Source: Nitrospina sp.
GTDB taxonomy: Bacteria; Nitrospinota; Nitrospinia; Nitrospinales; VA-1
NCBI GenBank assembly: GCA_003545625.1
Contig: DODH01000043.1
Location: 1,029 to 13,770, forward strand
Direction: 5' to 3'
Length of the DNA: 12,742 nt
The position numbers and the translations under genes are program-made. Positions 1 through 6,095 of the stretch are shown piece by piece; within the stretch, counting starts at the first letter, position 1; each line of letters begins with the position of its first letter. Under the pieces are notes generated by a model that had not been told where the DNA came from, did no database searches, and was given only the letters and a program-made list of their open reading frames with translations.

Positions 1-4
1 CCAT

Positions 5-24
5 CGCTTTATTTGGCGAACAAA
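5..24 (-). repeat. Left copy of a flank-to-flank inverted repeat
   Basis: Read on the minus strand, 24-15 is TTTGTTCGCC and 16-5 is CCAAATAAAGCG, sharing two bases, so the two words form one continuous block of 20 bases. Both words recur on the + strand at the right edge of the window (12675-12684 and 12713-12724), there separated by 28 bases. The match is seen directly. Whether it is a mobile-element remnant, a dispersed repeat or chance is not known. Confidence 0.4.
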
Positions 25-61
25 GAGTTATCTCGGCTTAACGAGCCATCGCTATCTGCCT

Positions 62-81
62 CCGGTAGCTCACCGGTTTTT
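62..81 (+). terminator. Possible short intrinsic terminator, + strand
   Basis: CCGGT (62-66), a five-base loop, and ACCGG (72-76) form a perfect 5-bp GC-rich stem followed directly by TTTTT (77-81). It would stop + strand transcription entering from left of the window and lies over the 3' end of the minus-strand gene. The stem is short, so this is weak. On the minus strand the hairpin is preceded, not followed, by the U-tract equivalent, so it does not terminate the 70-453 gene. Confidence 0.3.
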
Positions 82-453
82 GTATAGATCTCCAACGCGG
101 AAACCACCTCGGTCTTCCTGATCGATGCTCGCCTGACGGGTATCTTCTACATCCAGTTTGCCCAGAGCTTCGGACACTTCGACCTGGTAGTTTTTGACTT
201 TTCGATAGAGGGGGTGAGTAATATCTAGTTTCAGGTTGGTGAGCGCGGCGGTGAAATCGCCTTTGCCATCCGGACTCAACGTGCAAACCAGTTCACCGGA
301 GTTGTCATCGCGATAAACATCGGTCACCTCAAGCGGCGTTTTGTTTTTGACCGGGAACCCCATTTCGCGTAGCAGCGTCAACACTGCCCCCCTGCCATAA
401 ACACGAAGCGGCAGATGTTTTAAAAGTTCATTCAATAATGACTGTGCGCTCAA
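70..453 (-). CDS. Hypothetical protein, 127 residues, divergent from the T2SS operon
   Basis: I do not recognise this protein. It is a small soluble-looking product with no signal peptide, membrane segment or cysteine cluster. The N-terminal third looks helical (Leu-rich, residues 1-33). The middle has alternating hydrophobic/polar stretches such as LEVTDVYRDD and LVCTLSPDG that suggest beta strands, and the C-terminal part is charged. The start is taken as TTG at 453-451 because a good SD (AGAAAGGA, about 468-461) sits 7 nt upstream; an in-frame ATT lies one codon earlier. An ATG at 460-458 is out of frame and closes after 10 codons. A TATAAT box at 502-497 is correctly placed for its promoter. 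It is transcribed away from gspC, so nothing but the shared intergenic region ties it to secretion. The coding call rests on the uninterrupted frame, SD and promoter; function is unknown. Confidence 0.6.
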   Translation of the reverse strand: MSAQSLLNELLKHLPLRVYGRGAVLTLLREMGFPVKNKTPLEVTDVYRDDNSGELVCTLSPDGKGDFTAALTNLKLDITHPLYRKVKNYQVEVSEALGKLDVEDTRQASIDQEDRGGFRVGDLYKNR

Positions 454-496
454 AATCCATTCCTTTCTCTAAACTGACTATTTTCTGAGTTTCGCC

Positions 497-502
497 ATTA
501 TA
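497..502 (-). promoter_or_regulatory. -10 box (TATAAT) for the minus-strand gene
   Basis: On the minus strand this reads TATAAT, a perfect sigma-70 -10 element. Transcription would begin near 490 and leave a leader of about 37 nt before the TTG start at 453, with the SD in between. No good TTGACA lies at 16-18 nt upstream, so the promoter may be weak or activator-dependent. The inverted repeats at 524-550 fall where an activator or repressor could bind. Confidence 0.4.
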
Positions 503-523
503 TACGAAAATAACTCAAAGCCC

Positions 524-550
524 TGGGCAACGTGCCCAAAATCCTTTGGG
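524..550. repeat. Two overlapping, mutually exclusive inverted repeats
   Basis: TGGGCA (524-529), loop ACG, TGCCCA (533-538) is a perfect 6-bp hairpin. CCCAAA (535-540), loop ATCC, TTTGGG (545-550) is another. They share bases 535-538, so one RNA can form only one of them at a time. The palindrome GGGATCCC follows. As DNA they sit just upstream of the minus-gene -10 and could be operators. As RNA they would matter only if a transcript crosses them; no start is shown for one. Confidence 0.4.
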
Positions 551-614
551 ATCCCGGCATTTATTTTGTCCAAATATAAATGTTTAAAGCTCTATCTCAA
601 ATTTTCCGAAAACA

Positions 615-620
615 TATAAT
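615..620 (+). promoter_or_regulatory. Possible second -10 box upstream of gspC
   Basis: TATAAT on the + strand, perfect to the sigma-70 consensus, but the bases 16-18 nt upstream do not resemble TTGACA and there is no TG extension. If used, it would give a leader of roughly 160 nt before gspC. It could equally be a chance match in an AT-rich stretch. Confidence 0.2.
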
Positions 621-733
621 AGAGATGCGATAAGGAAATACTTGCCAACTCTTGTTGATTCCTGCCTTATTGGGGCATAATTTATTGCAATAGCCATGGG
701 GAAAGTCTCCACGCGTCAAAATTTTGTATTATC

Positions 734-762
734 TTGACAAAGACTAATAAATTCATTAAGTT
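734..762 (+). promoter_or_regulatory. Candidate sigma-70 promoter of the gsp operon
   Basis: TTGACA at 734-739 is a perfect -35. At 17 nt spacing the -10 would be TAAGTT (757-762), only a 3/6 match; CATTAA (754-759) is closer to consensus but spaced at 14. The start would fall only a few bases ahead of the SD at 763-769, giving a very short leader. A perfect -35 with a poor -10 suggests a weak or regulated promoter. Confidence 0.35.
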
Positions 763-775
763 AGGGAGAGAAATC

Positions 776-802
776 ATGAGGGAAACTTGTGCCTTTGAAT
801 AA
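776..802 (+). other. 8-codon ORF overlapping the gspC start
   Basis: An ATG at 776 opens MRETCAFE and stops at TAA 800-802. It is preceded by a purine-rich SD (AGGGAGA, 763-769) 6 nt upstream, as good as that of gspC itself. It runs in a different frame across the gspC GTG at 789, so ribosomes starting here would pass over the gspC start and end 11 nt inside gspC. It could be a leader that throttles or couples gspC translation, or the ATG may be unused. A one-base sequence error fusing this ATG to gspC is another explanation. Confidence 0.3.
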
Positions 803-1556
803 ATTTTTCCCGGCGATCAACCTGGTTTTTGTCCTCACCATAGCTCTCCTTATTACCCTGTCGGTCAGAACCTGGACTCACCCTCCCTACCCATCCAGGG
901 TGGATGGTTCCTCACTGGTAGGATCGCCGAAAAACCTGCAGAAATTAGCAGTTAACAAGCCGGGGTATAGTGCGGGAACGGTATCCCAGGTGGTGCAAAG
1001 TAATGTATTTCGCAAAGAGCGGAAGCAATATATTCCACCGCCACCGCCGCCGCCCTCTACAGCCCCGGCTGCACCACCTAAACCGGCCCTGCCTCCCCCA
1101 AATCTGGTTTTGAAGGGGGTTTTAATGCTGGGTGGTACAAAAATTGCTATCTTACAGGGAAAATATTCCACCCGAGAAGGGGGGAAGGTAATACAAAAAA
1201 AAGTGAAGAAAAAAGGCTATTCTCTGGGACAAATTGTGGGTGATTTTGAATTGATAGAAATTGAAAAAAGCTCGGTCACTCTGGATGATAAAAAAGGGCG
1301 AAAAATTCGCCTGCGGTTGGCCGCCCGCCCGCCGAACAAAGTGATTCACCGGGAAGGAACTTTATTTTTCCATAAAAACAAGAAATATGATCCCAGGAAA
1401 TTCAAAGCGACTCCAGTCAAAAATAAACCTGTCAGGCCCAAGGTGACGCAACCCAAAACAAAACCTTCAAGTGGGCAAGTACCCGCACCGACTCCCAGAT
1501 TCAGAATCTCTGGCGCACCCACACCGCCAGTAAGAGCTCATATTTCAGGAAGATAA
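789..1556 (+). CDS. gspC: T2SS inner-membrane protein GspC (PDZ-less, proline-rich variant)
   Basis: GspC links the inner-membrane platform to the secretin: its periplasmic HR domain binds the N0/N1 domains of GspD. The start is GTG at 789 with SD GAGGGA (778-783) 5 nt upstream. Visible parts: a short cytoplasmic N-terminus; one membrane segment (about 9-27); a conserved patch SNVFR (71-75); seven prolines in a row (83-89) and further Pro/Ala to about 105; then an HR-like beta domain (about 106-178) with LVLKGVLMLGG and a later GYSLGQIVGDFELIEI. After the HR domain there is no PDZ or coiled coil. A basic Pro/Lys-rich tail (about 197-255) takes its place. The family is usually 270-300 residues with PDZ; this one is 255. 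It is first in the operon, 6 nt before gspE. The assignment rests on topology, HR-like pattern and position; sequence similarity to classical GspC is weak. Confidence 0.8.
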   Translation: MPLNKFFPAINLVFVLTIALLITLSVRTWTHPPYPSRVDGSSLVGSPKNLQKLAVNKPGYSAGTVSQVVQSNVFRKERKQYIPPPPPPPSTAPAAPPKPALPPPNLVLKGVLMLGGTKIAILQGKYSTREGGKVIQKKVKKKGYSLGQIVGDFELIEIEKSSVTLDDKKGRKIRLRLAARPPNKVIHREGTLFFHKNKKYDPRKFKATPVKNKPVRPKVTQPKTKPSSGQVPAPTPRFRISGAPTPPVRAHISGR

Positions 1557-1562
1557 ACTGCC

Positions 1563-3272
1563 ATGTTGAAAAAAACCGATCCTGTAGAACGCATTCTTCT
1601 TAGGCATAAAAAGATCACCGAAAAGGCATTGGAAGAAGTTAAGACCAACAACCTGCATACGGGTAATTATCTGGGCAAAACCCTGGCCGACCACGGTTAT
1701 ATCCACGCGCAAATCCTGTTGGAAACCCTGAGCGCCGAACTGCGCCTGCCTTATATCAAAAAGGGGCAATACCCAAAATCCGGTTTGCCTGTTGAGGGTC
1801 TGACCATTACAGAAACTTTTTTACGGGAAAAAATCATTTTTCCGCTTCAACTTAAAGACGATACCTTGGTTGTAGCGGTTTATGATCCGTTTGACCTTTA
1901 CACGATTGAAGATTTAAAAGTTTCTCTGGGGAAAAATATTCGTGTCGTTTTAAGCAGTGAACAGGACATTCTCGAGTCCATTGAAACCTATTACGGAAAC
2001 GAAGGCGGTTCCGCCATGAACCGCATGGTCGGCGACATCCAGGATGATGACCTGCATGGACTGGACTCGCTGGATGACAGCACCGAGCATATTCGGGATA
2101 TGGCTTCCGAGGCCCCGGTCATCAAACTGGTGAACCATATCATCAGCCAGGCCATTGAAGCCCGCGCCAGTGATATTCACCTGGAACCCTTCGAGGAAGA
2201 CCTGTCTCTTCGCTATCGTATTGATGGCATCCTGCACGCGATGGAACCACCGCCCAAACGTTTGAGCGCCGCGATCACCACCCGCATCAAGATCATGGCC
2301 AAGCTCGATATCTCGGAACGAAGGTTACCGCAGGATGGACGCATCAAACTTAAAATTCTCGGCAAGGATATCGACATGCGTGTTTCCACGCTTCCTACTT
2401 TGTATGGGGAAAGCGTGGTCATGAGAATCCTGGACCGGGAAAGTCTGGTTCTTGACCTGAGCCAGATGGGGTTTCCCGAAAAGGAACTCCGGCAAATGGA
2501 AGAGTTGATCCAAAAGCCTTATGGAAAGCTTTTGGTTACAGGTCCCACTGGTAGTGGTAAAACCACCACACTCTACGCCGCCTTGAGCAAGATCAATACG
2601 CCTGACAAAAAAATCATCACCATTGAGGACCCGGTGGAATATCAGATGCGCGGCATCAATCAAATCCATGTCAAAGCGCAAATCGGCCTGAATTTTGCGG
2701 ATGGTTTGCGCTCCATCGTGCGTCAGGATCCCGATGTCATCATGATCGGTGAGATCCGGGACCCGGAAACGGCGGACATTGCCATCCAGGCGGCGCTGAC
2801 AGGGCATCTGGTTTTCAGTACCGTTCACACCAATGACGCGGCCGGTGCCATCACCCGGCTTCTCGACATGGGAGTCGAAAACTTTCTCATCTCTTCGGCC
2901 CTGATTGGAATATTAGCCCAAAGACTGGTACGGGTGATCTGCCCCAACTGCAAGGAGGAAGCCCCTTTGACCCCAACCCTTAAAACAGAAATGGGCCTTC
3001 TGCATAAAGAAAATATAAAGGTTTATCATGGAAAAGGTTGTAAAGCCTGTAGCCAGACCGGCTTTAAGGGCCGGTGCGGCATCTATGAACTTTTGGTCAT
3101 TGACGACTCGATTCGCGAACTCATCCTGAAAAAAACCACCGCACAGATTATCTGCGACCAGGCCCGAAAAATGGGGATGCGCACCCTTCGGGAAGATGGG
3201 TGGGACAAAGTAGTACAAGGAATCACCACTGTTGAAGAAATTCTGCGTGTTACGTTGAGTGATAGAAACTAA
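1563..3272 (+). CDS. gspE: T2SS cytoplasmic ATPase GspE
   Basis: GspE is the hexameric ATPase that powers pseudopilus assembly from the cytoplasmic face, recruited by GspL. At 569 residues it has the usual full length. Domains in order: N-terminal MshEN-like/T2SSE_N region (about 1-145), an Asp-rich linker (about 155-175), the N2 domain (about 180-300) and the C-terminal RecA-like ATPase. Motifs: Walker A GPTGSGKT (327-334), Asp box IITIEDPVEY (351-360), Walker B DVIMIGEIRD (391-400, catalytic Glu397), His box from LTGH to VHTND (412-425), and a zinc-binding four-Cys motif (C460, C463, C493, C496), typical of GspE and related secretion ATPases and absent from PilT-type retraction ATPases. The first domain holds a degenerate c-di-GMP-type motif (Leu37, Gly38, Gly45, Ile47). 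The ATG at 1563 has SD AGGAAG (1547-1552) about 10 nt upstream. No key residue is missing. Confidence 0.97.
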   Translation: MLKKTDPVERILLRHKKITEKALEEVKTNNLHTGNYLGKTLADHGYIHAQILLETLSAELRLPYIKKGQYPKSGLPVEGLTITETFLREKIIFPLQLKDDTLVVAVYDPFDLYTIEDLKVSLGKNIRVVLSSEQDILESIETYYGNEGGSAMNRMVGDIQDDDLHGLDSLDDSTEHIRDMASEAPVIKLVNHIISQAIEARASDIHLEPFEEDLSLRYRIDGILHAMEPPPKRLSAAITTRIKIMAKLDISERRLPQDGRIKLKILGKDIDMRVSTLPTLYGESVVMRILDRESLVLDLSQMGFPEKELRQMEELIQKPYGKLLVTGPTGSGKTTTLYAALSKINTPDKKIITIEDPVEYQMRGINQIHVKAQIGLNFADGLRSIVRQDPDVIMIGEIRDPETADIAIQAALTGHLVFSTVHTNDAAGAITRLLDMGVENFLISSALIGILAQRLVRVICPNCKEEAPLTPTLKTEMGLLHKENIKVYHGKGCKACSQTGFKGRCGIYELLVIDDSIRELILKKTTAQIICDQARKMGMRTLREDGWDKVVQGITTVEEILRVTLSDRN

Positions 3273-3345
3273 TGAGAATCTCTATTTATCATGTTCTCTA
3301 AGGCAGCGACCCTTATTTTTAAGGGCCGCGCTAAAAACAATTTTT
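3272..3345 (+). promoter_or_regulatory. gspE-gspF junction: TAATG mini-ORF followed by a hairpin
   Basis: The gspE stop and an ATG share TAATG (3270-3274). The ATG opens a 9-residue frame, MRISIYHVL, ending at TAA 3299-3301. Just after it, CCCTTA (3310-3315), loop TTTT, TAAGGG (3320-3325) make a perfect 6-bp stem, extended by AGCG (3305-3308) with CGCT (3329-3332) across a 1x3 internal loop. No U-run follows directly; an AAAAACAATTTTT stretch comes next. The hairpin could be an attenuator, a processing or stability element, or a partial terminator between gspC-E and gspF-D. The mini-ORF has no strong SD of its own and would depend on reinitiation. Confidence 0.35.
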
Positions 3346-3392
3346 CAGATTTGCCCTAATCTTTCCTTTAATCAAGAGGCATCATATAAACC

Positions 3393-4613
3393 ATGACGGT
3401 TTATTCCTACAAAGCCACGGACAAGAGCGGTAAATTTGTTGAAGGCGATATAGACGCTCCGGATTATCACGCCGCAGTCCAACAAATCCGCCAGCTCAAT
3501 TATTTCCCTGTCAAAGTGGCAGAAGGAAAAAACAAAATTTCTTCAGGATTAAAACTTTCCCTGCCCCAGTTGGGTTCTAAGGTTTCCACCAAGGACCTGA
3601 TGACTATCACCCTGCAACTGGCCACACTGGTGGATGCAGGCCTGACCCTGGATGAGGGTCTCTCCACTCTTATCAAACTGGCCGAGACCGAACAAATTCG
3701 TTCCATACTTACAGATATTCGCAAACAGGTTCATGCCGGAAGCACTTTCGCCGATGCCCTGGAAGAACATCCTGATGTTTTTTCAAAACTTTATGTCAAC
3801 ATGGTCCGTGCCGGAGAAGCCGGAGGCATGGTCGGCGAAGCGTTGGCTCGCCTGGCGATGTTCCTGGAAAAGTCGGTGGAACTCAAAAACAATATTCGCT
3901 CCGCCATGGTTTACCCGGCTATCCTGAGCTTGGTGGGGGGAGCCGCAGTAATCATTCTTATTACTTTTGTCGTTCCCCAGTTTTCAAAACTGTTCGAAGA
4001 CATGGGCGCGGCTCTGCCGCTTCCGACCCAGATCATGCTGGGGCTAAGCTCTCTGATCATCAACTACTGGCTTGCTTTGGTTCTGGCAATACTAGGGGGC
4101 ATTGGAGCCTTTACATTCTACGTAAGAACCGACAAAGGAAGGCTTCAATGGGATACCTTGCTTTTGAAACTTCCCCTGTTCGGCCCGCTGATCCGCAAAA
4201 TCGAGGTTTCGCGTTTCAGCCTGACCATGGCGACCCTGCTGAAAAGCGGAGTGCCTATCTTACAAGCCATGGGGATTGTCCAATCGATTCTGATCAATCG
4301 GGTTATTTCGGACGCGGTTGGAAATCTTAAACAGGCCTTGAAGAGAGGCAAAGGTTTATCGGGTCCGCTTCAGGAGGCAGGAGTTTTTCCTCCTATGGCG
4401 GTTCATATGATTACCGTGGGAGAAACCTCCGGCGCGCTGGACGAAATGCTGACCAAAGTTTCCCAGACTTACGACAAGGAAGTGGAACAGGCGATCAAGC
4501 AGGTTATCTCCCTGATTGAGCCTATGATGATCTTATTTATGGCAATAGTCATCGGATTCATCGTGGTTTCGATGTTGCTGGCCATTTTCAGTGCCAACGA
4601 CATTGCTTTTTAA
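3393..4613 (+). CDS. gspF: T2SS inner-membrane platform protein GspF
   Basis: GspF is the polytopic core of the platform, thought to transmit GspE motion to pseudopilins. Length is 406 residues, standard for the family. It shows two homologous GspF domains: first about 68-195, second about 271-400. Each has the typical pattern LxTLVxAGLxLxEGL (from about 76) or TLLKSGVPILQAM (from 281), followed by a GE motif (VRAGEAGG near 138-145; TVGETSGALDEM from 341). Three membrane segments are visible, about 175-195, 221-243 and 375-398. The N-terminal cytoplasmic part begins with the conserved YSYKATDKSGK. The ATG at 3393 follows AAGAGG (3374-3379) at a long 13-nt spacing. It is separated from gspE by 120 nt, the only sizeable gap inside the operon, and from gspG by 25 nt. 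Confidence 0.97.
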   Translation: MTVYSYKATDKSGKFVEGDIDAPDYHAAVQQIRQLNYFPVKVAEGKNKISSGLKLSLPQLGSKVSTKDLMTITLQLATLVDAGLTLDEGLSTLIKLAETEQIRSILTDIRKQVHAGSTFADALEEHPDVFSKLYVNMVRAGEAGGMVGEALARLAMFLEKSVELKNNIRSAMVYPAILSLVGGAAVIILITFVVPQFSKLFEDMGAALPLPTQIMLGLSSLIINYWLALVLAILGGIGAFTFYVRTDKGRLQWDTLLLKLPLFGPLIRKIEVSRFSLTMATLLKSGVPILQAMGIVQSILINRVISDAVGNLKQALKRGKGLSGPLQEAGVFPPMAVHMITVGETSGALDEMLTKVSQTYDKEVEQAIKQVISLIEPMMILFMAIVIGFIVVSMLLAIFSANDIAF

Positions 4614-4628
4614 TCACCCCAACCAAAT

Positions 4629-4633
4629 AAGGA
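4629..4633 (+). promoter_or_regulatory. Ribosome binding site that sets the gspG start
   Basis: AAGGA lies 5 nt before ATG 4639. It selects that ATG over the in-frame ATG at 4591, which lies inside gspF, has no SD and would add 16 residues to the leader. Confidence 0.7.
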
Positions 4634-4638
4634 AAACT

Positions 4639-5061
4639 ATGAAGGGCCAAACTCATTCAATCAAAATCCGCCAACTTAACTCTCTAGGCTTCACCCTTAT
4701 TGAACTCATGGTGGTGATGGTTATAATCGGCCTATTGGCGGCAACCGTTGTGCCTAAGTTCTTCGGCCATGTAGATAAAGCGCGGCAACAGGATGCCCAG
4801 GCCCAGATTGAACTTCTCGGCCAGGCTCTGGATCTTTACCGTCTGGAAAAACACAAATACCCCACAACGGATGAGGGCCTGGAGGCCATAAGCTCCTACT
4901 TGAAAAAAGAACTCCCCAAAGATCCCTGGGGAAACAGCTACGTCTATCAATCTCCTGGCCAGGAAGGACGTAGCTATGACCTGATATCTTATGGTGCTGA
5001 TAAAGCTGAAGGAGGTGAAGAAAACGATCTAGACATCGTCAGTTGGAAGAACTTTGAATAG
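4639..5061 (+). CDS. gspG: T2SS major pseudopilin GspG
   Basis: GspG polymerises into the periplasmic pseudopilus that pushes substrate through GspD. The 140-residue precursor has a 17-residue leader ending at Gly17, followed by mature FTLIELMVVMVIIGLLAA, a textbook type III signal peptide with Glu at +5 and a hydrophobic helix. Mature length is 123, usual for GspG. Further family marks are YPTTDEGLEAI (residues 74-84), DPWGNSYVY (95-103) and the C-terminal calcium-loop region GADKAEGG followed by acidic residues and DIVSW (about 119-136). The start at 4639 is chosen from the SD and from leader length. It needs a prepilin peptidase (GspO/PilD), which is not in this window. The stop overlaps the gspH start by 8 nt. 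Confidence 0.96.
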   Translation: MKGQTHSIKIRQLNSLGFTLIELMVVMVIIGLLAATVVPKFFGHVDKARQQDAQAQIELLGQALDLYRLEKHKYPTTDEGLEAISSYLKKELPKDPWGNSYVYQSPGQEGRSYDLISYGADKAEGGEENDLDIVSWKNFE

Positions 5062-5548
5062 CTATATTAAAAGGGATCCCAATGGCTTCACACTTCTGGA
5101 GCTGATTCTGGTTTTAGTGATGATGGGCTTGATCGCGGGGTTGACGCTCCCCTTTGTAGTTTCCACACTGGATCGCATCAAACTGCAATCCGAGGTTCGA
5201 CAGATCTCTTCGGCGATCCAGTTCACCCGTAGCGAAGCCATATCGAGAAAAACATTATTCATCTTTAACGTAGATATCGACAAAAACCAGTATTGGCTGG
5301 CGATCCCCAAACAAGAAGAGGTCACGCAATCAAAACCGATTGATGAAACGGTCCAGATTATGGACTACCAGAGGGCAGATGAGACCTTGACCGAGGGAAC
5401 ATTCAAGATTCTTTTTTATCCTCGGGGCAACTCCAGCGGAGGAACTATCCGGTTTAAATCCATTGATGACAAGGATGAGGAAAATATTTATGCGGTCACC
5501 ATCGACCCTATTACCGGCAAGCCAAAAATCGAGCATTTGGAAAAATGA
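5054..5548 (+). CDS. gspH: T2SS minor pseudopilin GspH
   Basis: GspH is a minor pseudopilin at the upper part of the pseudopilus tip. The 164-residue precursor has an 11-residue leader ending at Gly11, then FTLLELILVLVMMGLIAG with Glu at +5. The GspH/FimT-type end is seen in FYPRGNSSGG (121-130) followed by TIRFKS, the expected beta-strand and Gly-rich signature. Before that comes VRQISSAIQFTRSEAI (48-63), the conserved region after the helix. The start is TTG at 5054, the only reasonable start codon before the leader; it overlaps the gspG stop by 8 nt and has GGAAGA (5045-5050) close upstream, so translational coupling is likely. Its 3' end overlaps gspI. Confidence 0.9.
   Translation: MNSYIKRDPNGFTLLELILVLVMMGLIAGLTLPFVVSTLDRIKLQSEVRQISSAIQFTRSEAISRKTLFIFNVDIDKNQYWLAIPKQEEVTQSKPIDETVQIMDYQRADETLTEGTFKILFYPRGNSSGGTIRFKSIDDKDEENIYAVTIDPITGKPKIEHLEK
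5472..5480 (+). promoter_or_regulatory. Ribosome binding site that sets the gspI start
   Basis: AGGATGAGG at 5472-5480 lies 9 nt before ATG 5490, inside the gspH coding region. It favours 5490 over ATGs at 5463, 5466 and 5475, which would lengthen the leader. An ATT at 5535 would give a 7-residue leader but is a rare start. Confidence 0.5.
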
Positions 5549-6095
5549 GCACGGGTTCTCCTTTCTGGAGGTTGTAGTTGCCATTGCCATTATGGCCGGC
5601 GGCTTTTTAGTCGTACTCAACCTGTTTTCGGCAAGCGTCCGATCAGTGGATTTCTCCGGCCAATATCTGAAGGGGGTCACCTTGGCGAACTCAAAAATAA
5701 ATGAACTGGAAATACTGAATTTCGAGCCTGATGAATATTCCGGCAGTTTTAAAAATGAAGAAAGTTATCGTTGGGAAGTCGACATCGCCCCCTATGATTC
5801 ACCCTTGAATGATTCCGACTCAGGCATCCAACTACAAAAAGTTTTATTAAAAGTCTTTTGGGAAGATCGGGGTCAAGTCCGCAATGTTGAATTGGCCACC
5901 CTTCATCTTGAGCGCAAGGCCCACCCGGTTTTAGACACCTATTTAGAAAAACTGTTTACGGGAGGAGCGGCCCCCGTCAGTGCCGGTGCAGAAGAAGCTT
6001 CCGAAACCACCCCGTCTACTGCAAATATCTGTGGAGCAGGTACCTCCATTGTGAGCGGTGCGGGTACAGGTGCCCAGAATATTTCGGGAAATTAG
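5490..6095 (+). CDS. gspI: T2SS minor pseudopilin GspI
   Basis: GspI is the core of the GspI-J-K tip complex that starts pseudopilus assembly. From ATG 5490 the precursor is 201 residues, with a 22-residue leader ending at Gly22 and mature FSFLEVVVAIAIMAGGFL, Glu at +5. The region after the helix (ANSKINELEI, 66-75, and YRWEVDIAPY, 93-102) matches the GspI pattern of a helix with paired strands. Family members are usually 120-130 residues. Here a low-complexity Ala/Gly/Ser/Thr tail (about 158-201, one Cys at 191) follows the expected domain, so the mature protein is about 179. The gene overlaps gspH by 59 nt, more than usual in this operon, and abuts gspJ (TAG then ATG with no gap). The start is less sure than the identity. 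Confidence 0.88.
   Translation: MRSPSTLLPASQKSSIWKNEHGFSFLEVVVAIAIMAGGFLVVLNLFSASVRSVDFSGQYLKGVTLANSKINELEILNFEPDEYSGSFKNEESYRWEVDIAPYDSPLNDSDSGIQLQKVLLKVFWEDRGQVRNVELATLHLERKAHPVLDTYLEKLFTGGAAPVSAGAEEASETTPSTANICGAGTSIVSGAGTGAQNISGN

Larger units (their letters stand above)
454..788. other. Divergent intergenic region between the minus-strand gene and gspC
   Basis: These 335 bases contain no convincing gene of normal size. They hold a TATAAT for the minus gene (497-502), two overlapping inverted repeats (524-550), the palindrome GGGATCCC (548-555), a second TATAAT on the + strand (615-620) without a good -35, the perfect 10-bp palindrome TATTGCAATA (683-692), and a TTGACA -35 (734-739) for gspC. 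The density of palindromes fits a control region for both divergent genes, but no known operator is recognised. Confidence 0.5.

Noticed and set aside
683..692. Palindrome TATTGCAATA as an operator
   Set aside because: It is a perfect 10-bp palindrome but AT-rich and alone; no known regulator site is recognised, so it is only mentioned in the intergenic entry.
696..737. 13-codon ATG frame upstream of gspC (MGKVSTRQNFVLS)
   Set aside because: No Shine-Dalgarno sequence and it lies upstream of the likely transcription start.
887..1171. Minus-strand frame with a polyglycine run inside gspC
   Set aside because: The glycine run is just the complement of the proline codons of GspC; no sign of a separate gene.
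2325..2828. 167-codon open frame on the minus strand inside gspE
   Set aside because: It lies antisense to the strongly conserved ATPase motifs of GspE, has no SD or family resemblance, and is explained by codon use of the sense gene.
4591..4638. Longer GspG start at ATG 4591
   Set aside because: It lies within gspF, has no SD, and would give a 33-residue leader; ATG 4639 has AAGGA at the right distance.
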